From Chara braunii (lineage: Eukaryota; Streptophyta; Charophyceae; Charales; Characeae): DNA of 24,101 nucleotides. Positions 1 through 9,168 of this stretch are shown here, piece by piece (the stretch's first letter is position 1; every line of letters starts with the position of its first letter). The notes under the pieces were generated by a model. It was not told the DNA's origin. It did no database searches and saw only the letters and a program-made list of their open reading frames with translations. Position numbers and translations under genes: made by a program. Where the stretch lies: assembly GCA_003427395.1 (NCBI GenBank), contig BFEA01000669.1, positions 782,979-807,079 on the forward strand, in the 5' to 3' direction.

Positions 1-47
<47 letters not shown>
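1..47. repeat. (GA)n microsatellite
   Basis: A pure GA dinucleotide run begins at the window edge, so its true length is unknown. Purine-rich DNA (GGA/GAA blocks) continues to about 360, which makes this whole flank compositionally skewed. Confidence 0.98.
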
Positions 48-49
<2 letters not shown>

Positions 50-1091
50 GAGCGATACAAGATTGGTTTACCACGTACCTGCGCTGAAGATATTGTCCCG
101 AGGAGAGAGAGGGAGGAGTGACGTAAGATTGGTTGTGCGGTCCAAGACGAAGTAGCGGCCATAGCCGCGAAGCTCAGGACACGGAGGTGAGAGGAAGGTG
201 AAGCAGAGAAGGGAGGAGAGATCGGAGAGGAAGAAGGAAGGAGGGACAACGAAGTGGAAGGCAGACAGTGGGGGTGAACAAAAAAAAAAGAAAAAAAAGG
301 AGAAAGGGCGAGAAAGAAGAAAGGTGGAGGAGGAAGAGAAGGGGGGTTGGCGAGGAAGAAGGTGCCGACAGCCATAGCCGACCTAGAGGTTGACTGGGCG
401 TTGACCAGAGGGTTGACCGGAGCGTTGACCGGGGTGTGACCTCGTTGACCAAGCGTTGACCGAGGCGTTGACCGGAGCCGTTGACCACGATTTTGACCAA
501 GCTAGAGTTGGTAAAATCTCGCTAAGCCCTTGGCCTATCCCCACGCCCTATGGATGTGCACTCACCCTATGGTACTTGCTGAGTCTGAGTCTGTTTGTCT
601 CTTTTTTCTGCATTGAGTCTCTTCCGGCTAGGTGATAGGATTCCGTGTATGAAGGATAGGGCCTCGGTGACCAAACCCACACGGGCTGAGTAGGGCTAAA
701 GACTGTGCCTGACGACTCGATTGTCCTGGAGGACACAAACCCTCCCAACTTGAAGGACCGGTACTGACCGGCGGGCTGCTCGGTGTGGCATGGTAGGCCC
801 AAAATCCGAGCTGTGGGCTGCATAACGGGCCGTCTAAGTCTTGAGAGGATCTGCTGACCGCGTCGTCCTGTTTGCGACGTTTAAGAATTCCTGAGGAGTT
901 ACGGGGGATCTCCTTAAATGCCTCGTGGTCAGCAACAGATCCTATAATGACGGCTGTAGTATTGAAGTCCAGGCTAGAGACCATAGTTGGCAAGGTTCTA
1001 TACGGATCCTGTGGTCCATAGACTGAGTCGGTCAGGGGGGACGTCTAAGTGGTGAGGAGCGGAACCGTCACTTGGTTGTGCGTCTATCACC
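48..1091 (+). other. Non-coding leader or LTR-like region upstream of gag 1
   Basis: No convincing coding frame is visible here. The stretch holds a purine-rich block (about 180-360), a TTGAC array (390-498, listed separately) and about 590 bp of unremarkable sequence leading to the gag-like ATG at 1092. By position it should be the 5' LTR and/or untranslated leader of retroelement 1. I could not find a matching 3' copy, a TG...CA boundary or a primer binding site, so the LTR assignment is inference. The 5' LTR may lie partly or wholly off the left edge. Confidence 0.45.
390..498 (+). promoter_or_regulatory. Tandem TTGAC(C/T) array (W-box-like)
   Basis: TTGACT or TTGACC occurs at 390, 401, 413, 425, 445, 456, 468, 481 and 493, with a degenerate GTGACC at 436. 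All ten are in the same orientation, 9-13 bp apart (mean about 11.4). TTGAC(C/T) is the core of the W-box bound by WRKY factors in green plants. The array lies upstream of the retroelement 1 gag, where an enhancer would sit. It could equally be a neutral minisatellite; binding is not shown. Confidence 0.6.
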
Positions 1092-3276
1092 ATGGTAGAC
1101 ACGCGTACAGGAACGAGCACCTCCCCTTATACCGCAGAGCAGGTTGCGAAGGCCGCCGCCATCCTGAAAGAGAGAAGAGAGAAGAAGGAGGCCAAGAAGA
1201 AGGCCTTGATAGAAGAACGGGCGGCGAAGATGAAGAAGATTGAGGAGGAGATGGCCAGAGAAAAAGAGAGGTTAAAGAAAGAAGAAGAAGAGAAGCTCAA
1301 GGTAGTAGAAGAGGAGGAAGAGGTAGAAGAATCGCCACTGGAAAGGTGACGGACAGGAGGAAGAGGAGAATCCAGTGGACCAAAGGAAGATCAGATGGAA
1401 AAGAAGATTACGGAGTGAATCGTTGGGTTATCCCTGGGCGAAGAAGAGGAGGCACTAATGTATGTGCCCAGGGAAGAACAAGAGGCGGCCATGAGAGAGT
1501 GGGATGCAGAAGAAGACCCACTCAAGCGGCAGGCTATAGAAGATGAGAAGAGGATGGAGTGAAAGTTTCGACTGACGAGGGAGAAGAAAAGGAGAATGGA
1601 GGCGGTGAGTCAGGCGGCGAAATAATTGGAGGAGGTAAAGAAGCAAAGAGCGCAGATGGCGACGCAGGTGGACCTATTGGGGAAGATGGAGATCATGGAA
1701 CTGCCATTTCGTCAAAATGAACATCTTTTATTTTTTGAACGAAATTGAAATCGAGTTTTTTGGCCGAAAACTCGTCAAAATTTGCAGTTCCTGAGGGGGA
1801 CCCCCGGACTGCCTGGAGGTGCCTGGTCTCAAGCTAGGTCCATGTACAGCCAGGTTGTAAAACGCTGGACCCTTAGGAACTGCAAATTTTGACGAGTTTT
1901 TGGCCAAAAAACTCGGTTTCAATTTCGTTCAAAAAATAAAAGATGTCAATTTTGACGAAATGGTCGTTATGGCGAGAAACATAGAGCGCCTGGCACAGGT
2001 CCAGGAAGAACAATATTTGTTTGGTAGAGGTCAGGACATTGCCTATACGGCAGGGACTCAGGGACTTTGCAAGGGAATTACCAATGCAGGTGGGCTCAGA
2101 GGTGAAGGCCCGCCTAGAGGGAACGAAGCATTATTGCAAGGACGCCATAGAAGGCGCCAGACTGACTGCTCCCAAGGAGGAGGAAGTACGTCCCCGAAGG
2201 GAGCCTGTTAAGGTCAAGTTCCCTGACTCCTTTAGCGGAAAGAAAGAGGAAAGTTTGACAATTGGGAAGCTAATGTCAAAACCTACGTACATCTGCAGAA
2301 GGTCTCCCTGGATGAGCATATCCTCATAGTCGTCCATGCCCTCCGAGACGAAGCAGCAAGCTTCGCCCATTCCTTGTGCCACGCCGCCAACTGTAATGAT
2401 GATTTAGTCGCTTATTCTGCGTTCACTCCCCTCACTGATTTCCTTAAGTTATTGCGTGAACGATTCGCAGATGTCTCACGCAGTGTCAAAACCTCCGATA
2501 GATTGCAAATCATCCACTCTCGTCAGTGGAAAAGTGTTAGAGCACTCAAGGGTGTGATGGACGAGCTAGTCGCCGTCCCAGACCATAGGGTCACTGAGAC
2601 CCAACTGGTCAACCTCTTCTATCGTGCAATGCCTGAACAACTGCATGGGCATTTCTTTGAGAAGAGTCAGCAACCTACCATGACCTATGACGCGTTGAGT
2701 AGGGAAGTGGTAGCCTTTGAAGCGCGGTCCATGTCAATTTCCACTTTTTGGCATAAGGACCTTGACAAGGGCAAAAAATGGAAAGGTTGCACCATCTCAG
2801 GATAGGTCAAGACCAAGGATCGCTTGATCCTTACTTTAGATGAGGGTGGTGTAGACAAAGTCCCCAAGGAGCAGATTGAGTGGGGGCTTGAGGAAGAGGA
2901 TAGTAGCGTTAGTCAGGGGAGGACCTATTCTGCTGTCGCGGCTGGAGGGAGTCCGCAAGGACGAGGTAGAGGCCAGGGCCAAGGGGGCCGTTCGCAGAAC
3001 AATCAGGGGGTTGGCAGTAGAGGAGGAAACCGCCAAGTGGGAGGAAGGGGTCAAGGTCCCCCGCAAAACAGTTCAAGGAATGGGTCGCCTAATAGAGGGA
3101 ATCGGTCACCGAATAAGGGAAATAGGGCACCCTCTTGGAGAGGCGGTTGGCACCCAGGGCTGCCACAGGGTCGGCCTTGGAAAAACTTGGGCTTGAACCA
3201 GTGTGTATGGGAACAACGTGTGGATCAGGGGCAGTGAATATATTGCGGTGACCCTGGCCACATCATTAAATACTAT
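1092..3276 (+). pseudogene. gag: Gag polyprotein of retroelement 1 (broken)
   Basis: The ATG at 1092 opens an 85-codon frame whose product begins MVDTRTGTSTSPYT, followed by a Lys/Glu-rich coiled-coil-like segment. The frame is lost near 1347. Gag-like sequence (RNIERLAQVQEEQYLF) resumes at about 1973, after the 1699-1968 insertion. The capsid-like core is readable from about 2255 to 2802 (for example HSRQWKSVRALKGVMDEL and FYRAMPEQLHGHFF), reached through a frameshift near 2255. It ends at an in-frame TAG at 2803, after which the same frame continues into a Gly/Arg/Gln-rich tail. A CX2CX4HX4C-type zinc knuckle at about 3235-3276 is damaged: a TGA stop at 3235 sits where the first Cys is expected and Tyr (3274-3276) sits at the last Cys. 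In an intact element this protein would form the virus-like particle and bind RNA. Confidence 0.85.
1699..1968. mobile_element. 270-bp MITE-like inverted-repeat insertion in gag 1
   Basis: Two 89-nt arms (1704-1792 and 1875-1963) are inverted copies with about four mismatches. They flank an 82-nt centre that itself contains GGGGGACCCCC. Outside the arms, AACTG on the left faces the complement AACGA on the right, so the inverted repeat probably extends to 1699 and 1968. ATGG is repeated directly at 1695-1698 and 1969-1972. Removing one ATGG plus the element gives an uninterrupted gag reading (MEIMARNIER), which supports these boundaries. There is no coding capacity, so it is non-autonomous. 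The superfamily is unresolved: a 4-bp target duplication (possibly 6 bp, TCATGG/TTATGG) does not identify it. Confidence 0.88.
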
Positions 3277-3495
3277 CCAAAGTATGGAGAGGCCTGTTCG
3301 GCTGCCCAGGGGTCAAAAGGCAGCCGCCGGTAGGGGTAGCAACTGCCCCTACCACAAGGCCATGTGGGGAAGCGAGAGCGAGCCGGCAAGAAACTCCCAC
3401 ACCACATGTGTCGATGGTAGAGGTTGCAGGCTGGTGCCTAGATAGCTGTCCAGAGACTTTGTGTCAGAGTCTCTCTAGGCACTTCCCTCACAGGC

Positions 3496-3900
3496 GTGGC
3501 CGATGAGTTAAAGGAGAGAATGCCCGCCTGGGCCAAAATGAAGAAGGAGAGTAGGGGACAACTAGTTTTAGTAGACGTAGAGATTTTCAGAGGTAGAGTA
3601 GAGGCCCTAGTAAATAGTGGGGCCACGCGCAACTATATTAGTAGAAAGACGCTGCACAAGTTGAAGTTGGGACTAAAAGTCCAGAAGTTAACAGACCCCA
3701 TAGTGAGTATCCTCGCAGACAGCTGCATAATGCGAGTAGAGGATTACGTAGAGGGAGTCCAGGCGTACTTTCGCCTAGAGAAAGATGGGAAAGTGAAGAA
3801 AGTTCTCCATTCCATGACTCTCCTCGTAGAGGACAACCTTCCCTTCAATATAGTCCTAGGAATGGACTGGGGAGAGGTAGTGGGGCCACACTCCATTTGA
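3496..3900 (+). pseudogene. Retropepsin-like aspartic protease of retroelement 1, catalytic Asp lost
   Basis: This 134-codon frame holds a retroviral-type protease fold. The active-site segment reads ALVNSGATRNYIS and the second hallmark is IVLGMDW near the C-terminus. In active enzymes of this family the first motif is D-S/T-G-A; here codon 40 is AAT (3613-3615), giving Asn. Asp-to-Asn at this site is known to abolish catalysis in retropepsins, so this copy should be inactive. The ATG at 3496 is probably only the first Met in the frame, because the domain would normally be part of a longer polyprotein. The stretch 3277-3495 upstream is scrambled across frames. Confidence 0.88.
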
Positions 3901-4065
3901 GAGAGCACGAGTGTAGGCGCCCTAGCCCGTCAGACGGGGTCAAGATTGCCTGTCTGTTTCATGTGTCAGTAGTAGACAACTCCCTGGCACATTGCTGCCT
4001 TAGCGCTCCTGCGTTCGCGATGTTAGTGAAGAAGGAGCAGCTAGAAGAACAGGTTTTTATGGGGT

Positions 4066-4943
4066 ATGGTTTTTGTGGCCTATGTTAGGCCAGTTCCTGA
4101 GCCTAAAGAGGAAAAGCCTATAGATCCCGCAATTGCCAAGCTGCTGGAAGAGTACACAGATCTAGCTAAGCCGCCTACAGGGGTAGTCCCGCGGCCCATC
4201 CAGCATCGCATCAGATCGAACCTGGCAGCAGGACTCCTAAAGGAACAGTGTATAGGATGTCATCTCGGGAATTGGAGGAGCTACTCAAGCAGTTAGATGA
4301 ACTCTTAGAGAAGGGTTGGATTATGCCCAGTTCGTCTCCATTTGGAGCACTTGTTTTATTTGTCCCGAAGAAGGAGGGAGAGCTTAGAATGTGCACTAGC
4401 TATAGGGGTCTTAATGCTATCACTGTGAAGGACGCGGAGCTGTTGCCCCGTATAGATGATCTTTTAGATCGGGTGCAGGGCTGCAAGTATTTTTCAAAGA
4501 TATACTTGAAGTCCGGATATCATCAGATAGAGGTCCATCATGATGATCAGTATAAGACCGCGTTCCGGACTAGATATGGACACTACGAGTTTATAGTTAT
4601 CCCCTTTGGACTAACCAACGCGCCAACAACTTTTCAGTGTTGTATGAATGACTTGATTAGGCCGTGGTTAGACAGGTTTGTACTAACTTTATAGTAGTCT
4701 ACTTAGATGATATTTTAGTGTTTAGTAGGACCCTCCAGGAGCATGAGGGTCATCTAAGGCAGGTCTTGGAAAAGTTGAGAGAGGCCAACTTCAAGATCAA
4801 TGCAAAGAAGTGTGAATGGGCAAAGACCCAAGTATTGTATTTAGGCCATGTTTTAGATGGAGGCGGCATCAAACCAGAAGATAGTAAGATCGCATCAAAC
4901 CAGAAGATAGTAAGATCGCATCAAACCAGAAGATAGTAAGATC
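4066..4943 (+). pseudogene. Reverse transcriptase of retroelement 1 (frameshifted, motif A mutated)
   Basis: The RT lead-in is readable from 4066 (ending PPTGVVPRPIQHRI), shifts frame near 4225, continues to 4694, and shifts again near 4680-4694. The core includes PSSSPFGALVLFVPKK, the motif A region SKIYLKSGYHQI and PFGLTNAP. The catalytic motif YLDD is at 4700-4711 in the next frame. In motif A the catalytic Asp normally seen in the LDLKSGYHQI context is Tyr (TAC at 4503-4505), and the fingers motif reads MCTSYRGLN rather than the usual IDYR form. Two of the three metal-binding Asp residues remain. The thumb region (NAKKCEWAKTQVLYLGHVL) runs into a 26-bp triplication. Confidence 0.93.
4866..4943 (+). 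repeat. 26-bp exact tandem triplication
   Basis: The unit beginning GCATCAAACCAGAAG and ending TAAGATC occurs three times with no differences (4866-4891, 4892-4917, 4918-4943). Two extra copies add 52 bp and change the frame by +1. This accounts for the shift from the RT thumb frame to the RNase H frame that resumes at 4944. Confidence 0.98.
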
Positions 4944-6554
4944 GCAACGATTAGAGATTGGCCTACACCCCGCACGTTGACAGAGTTGCGGTCGTTCTTA
5001 GGCCTAGCTAACTATTACATGAAGTTTGTGACAAACTTCTCCACCATCGCTGCACCCCTTGGCAGGTTGTTGAAGAAAAAAACAATCTAGAGATGGGACA
5101 AGGACTGCACCTCCGCTATGAAGAAGTTGAAGCAGGCGTTGATAGAGTAATCAGTCCTTAAGGTAGCCGATCCGTCCTTACCGTTTGTCATCACGACTGA
5201 CGCGAGCCAATATGGTATAGGTGTTGTATTACAGCAAGACGATGGCAACAGATATAGACCCGTACAGTTCATGTCTGCTAGGATGCCTTCAGAGAAGGTA
5301 GCGACATCTATCTACGAGAGAGAACTCTACGCTCTCAGACAAGCATTAGAACACTGGAAGCACTACTTGCTTGGGAGGCACTTCGAAGTCTACTCAGACC
5401 ACGAGACATTAACGTGGCTGAAGACGCAGGCCAAGATGACACCTAAGCTTACCAGGTGGGTTGCAGAGTTAGACCAATATGACTTTGAGTTTAAGCCAGT
5501 CAAAGGGAAGTATAATGTAGTTGCGGACGCTCTGAGTAGGAGAGCTGACTACTTTGGAGCAATAGTTCATTATCTGGATATAGGGAGATACCTGCAGCAG
5601 AAAGTTAGAGAGGCGTATGCAAAGGACCCTATCTATGGCGACCTCCTCAAGAGAGTAAAAGGGGCCCCAGAGTCCGAACCAGACTACCGCACTACTGATG
5701 GGCTGCTATTTGAGCAGACTAACGTAGTTGATGGATTGTGTGTCCCTAATAGCGAGGAGATCCATAGTTTGATCCTAGGGGAATGCCACGATACCGAGGG
5801 ACATTTTGGTTGCCAAAAAACTCTAGCTGACCTCATGCGCGCGTACATATGGTATGGCATGAAGGCCGAGTGCATAAAGTATGTTCGTAGTTGTAAGGTC
5901 TGCCAGAGAAATAAGACCTCTACGCGTGCCCCTCTAGGTCTTCTCAGACCCTTGCCTGTTCCTGGTCAGCCAGGAGATTCAGTGTCCATTGACTTTATGG
6001 ACACCCATGTCAAGAGTAGGCACGACAAGAGCCGAGTCATGGTAATAGTTGATAGATTCAGTAAATATGTTGTTTTTGTTCGTTTGCCCTCCGAGGCACG
6101 TACAGAGTTAGTTCTTCATAAGTTTTTTGGTCATTGGGTCAGTGAACACGAGATTCCACTGTCTATAGTTAGTGATAGAGACACCCGGTTCACTAGTCAG
6201 AACTGGCAGGAGTTGATGAGAGTCTATGGCTCCAAGTTGTTGATGTCATCTGGTCGTAATCCAGAGACTAACGGTCAGACTGAGCAGATGAACAAGATCC
6301 TGCAACAAGTTCTGCGTACGTGCATTAGACCGAATCAGATCAGTTGGGATGAGATGTTGCCCAAAGTAGCTAGTGCGTACAATAATAGCGTGCACTTGTC
6401 TACCTGTCGCACTCCCAACGAGTTGCACAAGTCCTTTAGACCATGCAAACCGTTTGAGGGACTTATCCGGGATCAGATTCACAGGCTATTGCCCGATACT
6501 AGGGAGTTTGCGTTACAACACGAAAAGGAGTTAGCTACCGTTAGAGAACCTTAG
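4944..6554 (+). pseudogene. RNase H and integrase of retroelement 1
   Basis: One reading frame runs from 4944 to 6554 with two stops, TAG at 5088 and TAA at 5148; from 5271 it is open for 427 codons. The connection region reads LRSFLGLANYYMKFV. RNase H shows TTDASQYGIG (catalytic Asp at 5199-5201), YERELYAL, YSDHETLTWL and VVADALSRR. Integrase has an apparently intact HHCC zinc finger (CHDTEGHFG then SCKVC) and a DDE core with Asp at 5991-5993, Asp at 6174-6176 and Glu at 6282-6284, leaving exactly 35 residues between the last two. The integrase core is therefore the best-preserved enzyme of this element. The frame breaks at 6546-6554. Confidence 0.95.
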
Positions 6555-6948
6555 GAAGGCCCAGCATAGAATGATAGAGCAAGCCAATAAGCATCATCGC
6601 CCGTCGCAGTTTCGAGTAGGCAACTTAGTCTGGGTGAAGTCTAAAGAGTTTGCGCCTGAGGAGAACATCTCGCAGAAGCTATTGCCCGCGTATAGAGGAC
6701 CGTGACTAGTTATAGAAGTTAAGGGCGGAGAGGATGGGTCGTTCTACACAGTAGAGATCCCAGCGCACCTCCACACCTACCCCGTGTTTCATGCGTCAAA
6801 GTTGTTGCCCTGTGTCACAAGTCAACAGTTTCCATCCAGAAGATCCATGATCCCCCCAGACATGGACGGAAGGTACGACATTGACGGCATTGTAGGTGAA
6901 GACGTATTCACTCGGGGTCGACACTGATACTATACACAGGTAAAGTGA
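6547..6948 (+). pseudogene. Integrase C-terminal domain and chromodomain remnant, retroelement 1
   Basis: After the frameshift at about 6547 the integrase tail continues (FRVGNLVWVKSKEF, then IPAHLHTYPVFHASKLLP), with a TGA at 6703. PVFHASKL is the typical junction before the chromodomain in Ty3/gypsy chromoviruses. The following DGRYDIDGIVGEDVF resembles the first strand of a chromodomain; it is cut by a TGA at 6925 and ends at a TGA at 6946. Chromodomains of this class are thought to guide integration to modified chromatin. The chromodomain call rests on position and a short match, so it is moderate. Confidence 0.75.
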
Positions 6949-8000
6949 GGACTAGGGATCGAGCCCTGGGACCTGGATTCGCTACTGCTAACAGGTGAAT
7001 ACCATTTCACTCCCGCCGGCCTAAATTCGAGGTCCTCCGAGAATAGCTCAGTCTAAGGCAGGACCTTTTCCCTTCCTTTCTCTCTCGTAGGCTCTCACTA
7101 TGTCGGGAGCTGATTCTAGAAGACCTGTGTTTTGAAAGTTGTTGTTGTCTGTCATAGGTCTGTGTAATGGTAGGGGTTCGATCTGTAGATCTGTCAAGTA
7201 GGAGTCATAGCCCTGTAGAGGTCGTAGCTGTAGGAATCCTGAAAGGTCAAGGTCGTAGCAACTACAGTCCTGAAAGGTCAAGGTCGTAGCTGCTACAGTA
7301 CTCGAAAGGCCAAGTCCACAAACGTCCGGAAGGTCCGGAACTGGCCTTTTGAAGCTGCCTCACGTTTTAGTCAGAGGCAAGTGGGCAAGTGGTGAGCCCA
7401 GCCGCGTTACATCGGCAATGCGGCCGCATTGAGTTGGCAGTGCAAACCCAAGCAGTCAGCGGTACCGGTCCCGCAGTCCCAGTCCAGTCAAGCAAGTACC
7501 ATGAGGGACTGCGTCCACCATGGGCATGGTGGAGAGGGGCAGACCAACGAGTTACAAAACTATAAATCAAGAGGCAGCGCCCAACCATTCATTCATTCAT
7601 GCACAAGCCATGTGGAAGCGCTGCCACAACGACTTGTGCGAGGTGGTCTGCAGTGAGCCCGAAGACGAAGTGGGCAAGAAGGAAGCTTAGCCATAGCGAT
7701 AGAGTAGCAGCGGCCATAACCGCCATAGCTGTAGAAGTGTGCCGGTGTGTGTGAGTGTACAAAGTGTGATGCATGTGGCATATCCAGGGTGATCCTGTGT
7801 GCGACCAGCAGTGTTGAGCAAGTGACGAATAGAGAGTTGCACAGGCGCTGATGCGCCAGAGCCATCTGAAGTTAAATTGTATCTGAACTGTGTTCCGGAT
7901 TTCCATATCTCTGAGATTGAAGTGGGCGCTTGTCGCCAGTTTGCTGCGGAACCTGTTTGTATGCATGTGAAGTGTGAATGAAAGTGAGTCTGATTGCATT
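6949..8000. other. Non-coding DNA between the retroelements
   Basis: No credible coding frame is present. It should hold the 3' end of retroelement 1 and the U3/R part of the left LTR of retroelement 2. I found no polypurine tract for element 1. Visible features are a 31-bp tandem repeat (7237-7298), a perfect 7-bp inverted repeat CCACCAT/ATGGTGG at 7515-7532, a TATA-like TATAAAT at 7561-7567 and a short CATT run near 7590. GTTACAT at about 7406 is a weak candidate for the left LTR start. Confidence 0.5.
7237..7298 (+). repeat. 31-bp tandem duplication
   Basis: Two adjacent 31-bp units (7237-7267 and 7268-7298) begin TCCTGAAAGGTCAAGG and differ only by AA versus TG in the AGCNNCTACAG part. 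A degenerate third unit follows (CTCGAAAGGCCAAG), and related GTAGAGGTCGTAGCTGTAGG precedes them. Confidence 0.92.
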
Positions 8001-8274
8001 GGTCCTTGCTCTAGTGGGCACTATTACGGTATTCAACAGTTTGGTACCTCTTCCTCTTCTCACATGTGTGAAGTATAATGGGATGTCATGTCAGTCCCAG
8101 TCAAGTCAGGACTCATATCCAAGTCTTCCACTGCGCTACAAAGTACCATTTTGCATGTATCAGGATGTACACTGCTTGTTGAGATTTCATTAAACATTGC
8201 ATTGTTCATTTAGTCCTTTTTATCACTTTGCGGATCCTTGGCTCTACATACATTGCCCAACTGGGCATGTAACA
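8001..8274 (+). repeat. Left LTR of retroelement 2, 3'-terminal segment
   Basis: These 274 bp match 17220-17499 closely: the same GGTCCTTGCTCT start, the same CATGTAACA end, a 6-bp indel near 8066 and scattered substitutions. The segment ends in CA immediately before the primer binding site, as a U5 end should. Upstream of 8001 the similarity to the right LTR stops abruptly. Confidence 0.92.
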
Positions 8275-8276
8275 GT

Positions 8277-8288
8277 TGGTATCGGGGC
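8277..8288 (+). other. Primer binding site, initiator Met-tRNA type
   Basis: TGGTATCGGGGC lies 2 nt after the LTR end. It differs at two positions from TGGTATCAGAGC, the common primer binding site complementary to the 3' end of plant initiator methionine tRNA. It would prime minus-strand DNA synthesis and it confirms the LTR boundary. Confidence 0.85.
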
Positions 8289-8955
8289 ACCGAATGTGAA
8301 TCAGGACAACCTGATCTAACATCTGGACCTAACTGCCAAAATCGATTTTTTTTTTCTTTTCTTGGATTTTGTTTTCCCGCTATTTCTGTTGTGGAAAATC
8401 GCAATAGCGCAACACCCGAAATTTCCGTTTTCGTTTTTTCTTCTGAAAATTCGAAATTCCGTTGTTGAAAATCCGGAATATCGTTTTTTCAAAAATTTTG
8501 ATTTCCTGTTGCAATTTCCCGTTATTTGGAAATCCGAAATGTTTTTGAATTTTTAATTTTTTTTTTTTTGAAAACGGTACGGGAAATCCCTCTGGCAGTT
8601 ACCATTTTTCAAACTGCACGTACTCTCATCTGACTAATTCCAATTTTTTTTATTTTTTTTTTCGGAATTCTTTTTATTCGCAGTTCATCTGACAATCATT
8701 TGCGGTCTGGATTCTGGAAGTTCGAAAAAATTTTCTCATTGGTAATTTCGCACTTCAAGGGGAATTGGGAGACCTACTGCACTTGCAAACGAGTTTGTTT
8801 TTTTTTTGCAAAAGTTCAAACTTTTGTTTTTTGATTAGTGGCTCTTTATCTGGGCGATTTATCCCACCCACCCCTCCCCACCTATGTTGTTGCCCCCTCT
8901 GGTCTTATCTTCTCTATCTGTCTCCGGGTACCCCCTGCGGCGGCATTGGTGAGTT
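8289..8955 (+). other. Leader of retroelement 2
   Basis: This is untranslated sequence between the primer site and gag, T-rich with many short degenerate repeats of the GAAATTCCG / GAAAATCCGG type between about 8390 and 8540. No supported coding frame was seen. A packaging signal would be expected here but none can be identified by eye. Confidence 0.6.
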
Positions 8956-9060
8956 GCCACGTCCGCAGGCCATGTCAGCAGACCACGTCAGCTGGCCATG
9001 TCAGTAGACCACGTCAGCAGGTCACGTCAGCAGACCACGTCAACAAAGCACGTCAGCGGA
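8956..9060 (+). repeat. 12-14 bp minisatellite with ACGT cores
   Basis: About eight tandem units follow the pattern (G)CCACGTCAGCAGA, starting near 8956, 8969, 8983, 8995, 9009, 9021, 9035 and 9048. Related units continue loosely to about 9127 (GCCATGTCAGCAG and GCCACGTCAACAG). CACGTCA, read as TGACGTG on the other strand, is a classical plant bZIP binding core. The array lies just upstream of the gag ATG at 9169. Confidence 0.9.
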
Positions 9061-9168
9061 CCTCGTCACCAGGACACAGCAGCCGAACAGTGCCATGTCA
9101 GCAGAAGGGAGTGCCACGTCAACAGTCCTCCGACCTCATCAATGCTCACGTGCTTACAAACAGCCGGC

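Larger units (their letters stand above)
1092..6948 (+). mobile_element. Retroelement 1: decayed Ty3/gypsy chromovirus
   Basis: The domain order is gag, aspartic protease, reverse transcriptase, RNase H, integrase, chromodomain remnant, all on the + strand. Integrase after RNase H is the Ty3/gypsy order and the C-terminal chromodomain-like tail points to the chromovirus branch. The coordinates cover the recognisable coding part only; LTRs, primer site and polypurine tract were not identified. The element is dead: it has several frameshifts, stops at 2803, 3235, 5088, 5148, 6703 and 6925, an inverted-repeat insertion in gag, a 26-bp triplication, and substitutions in the protease, RT and zinc-knuckle key residues. 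Confidence 0.93.

Noticed and set aside
1-1091. A complete 5' LTR for retroelement 1
   Set aside because: No TG...CA boundary, primer binding site or matching 3' copy could be found.
7406-7413. GTTACATC as the start of the left LTR of retroelement 2 (compare TGTTACATG at 16145)
   Set aside because: The TG is missing, following sequence does not match the right LTR, and the preceding bases do not match GGAGT after the right LTR.
8956-9127. CRISPR-like array
   Set aside because: Units of 12-14 bp with no unique spacers in an evident eukaryotic retroelement; this is a minisatellite.
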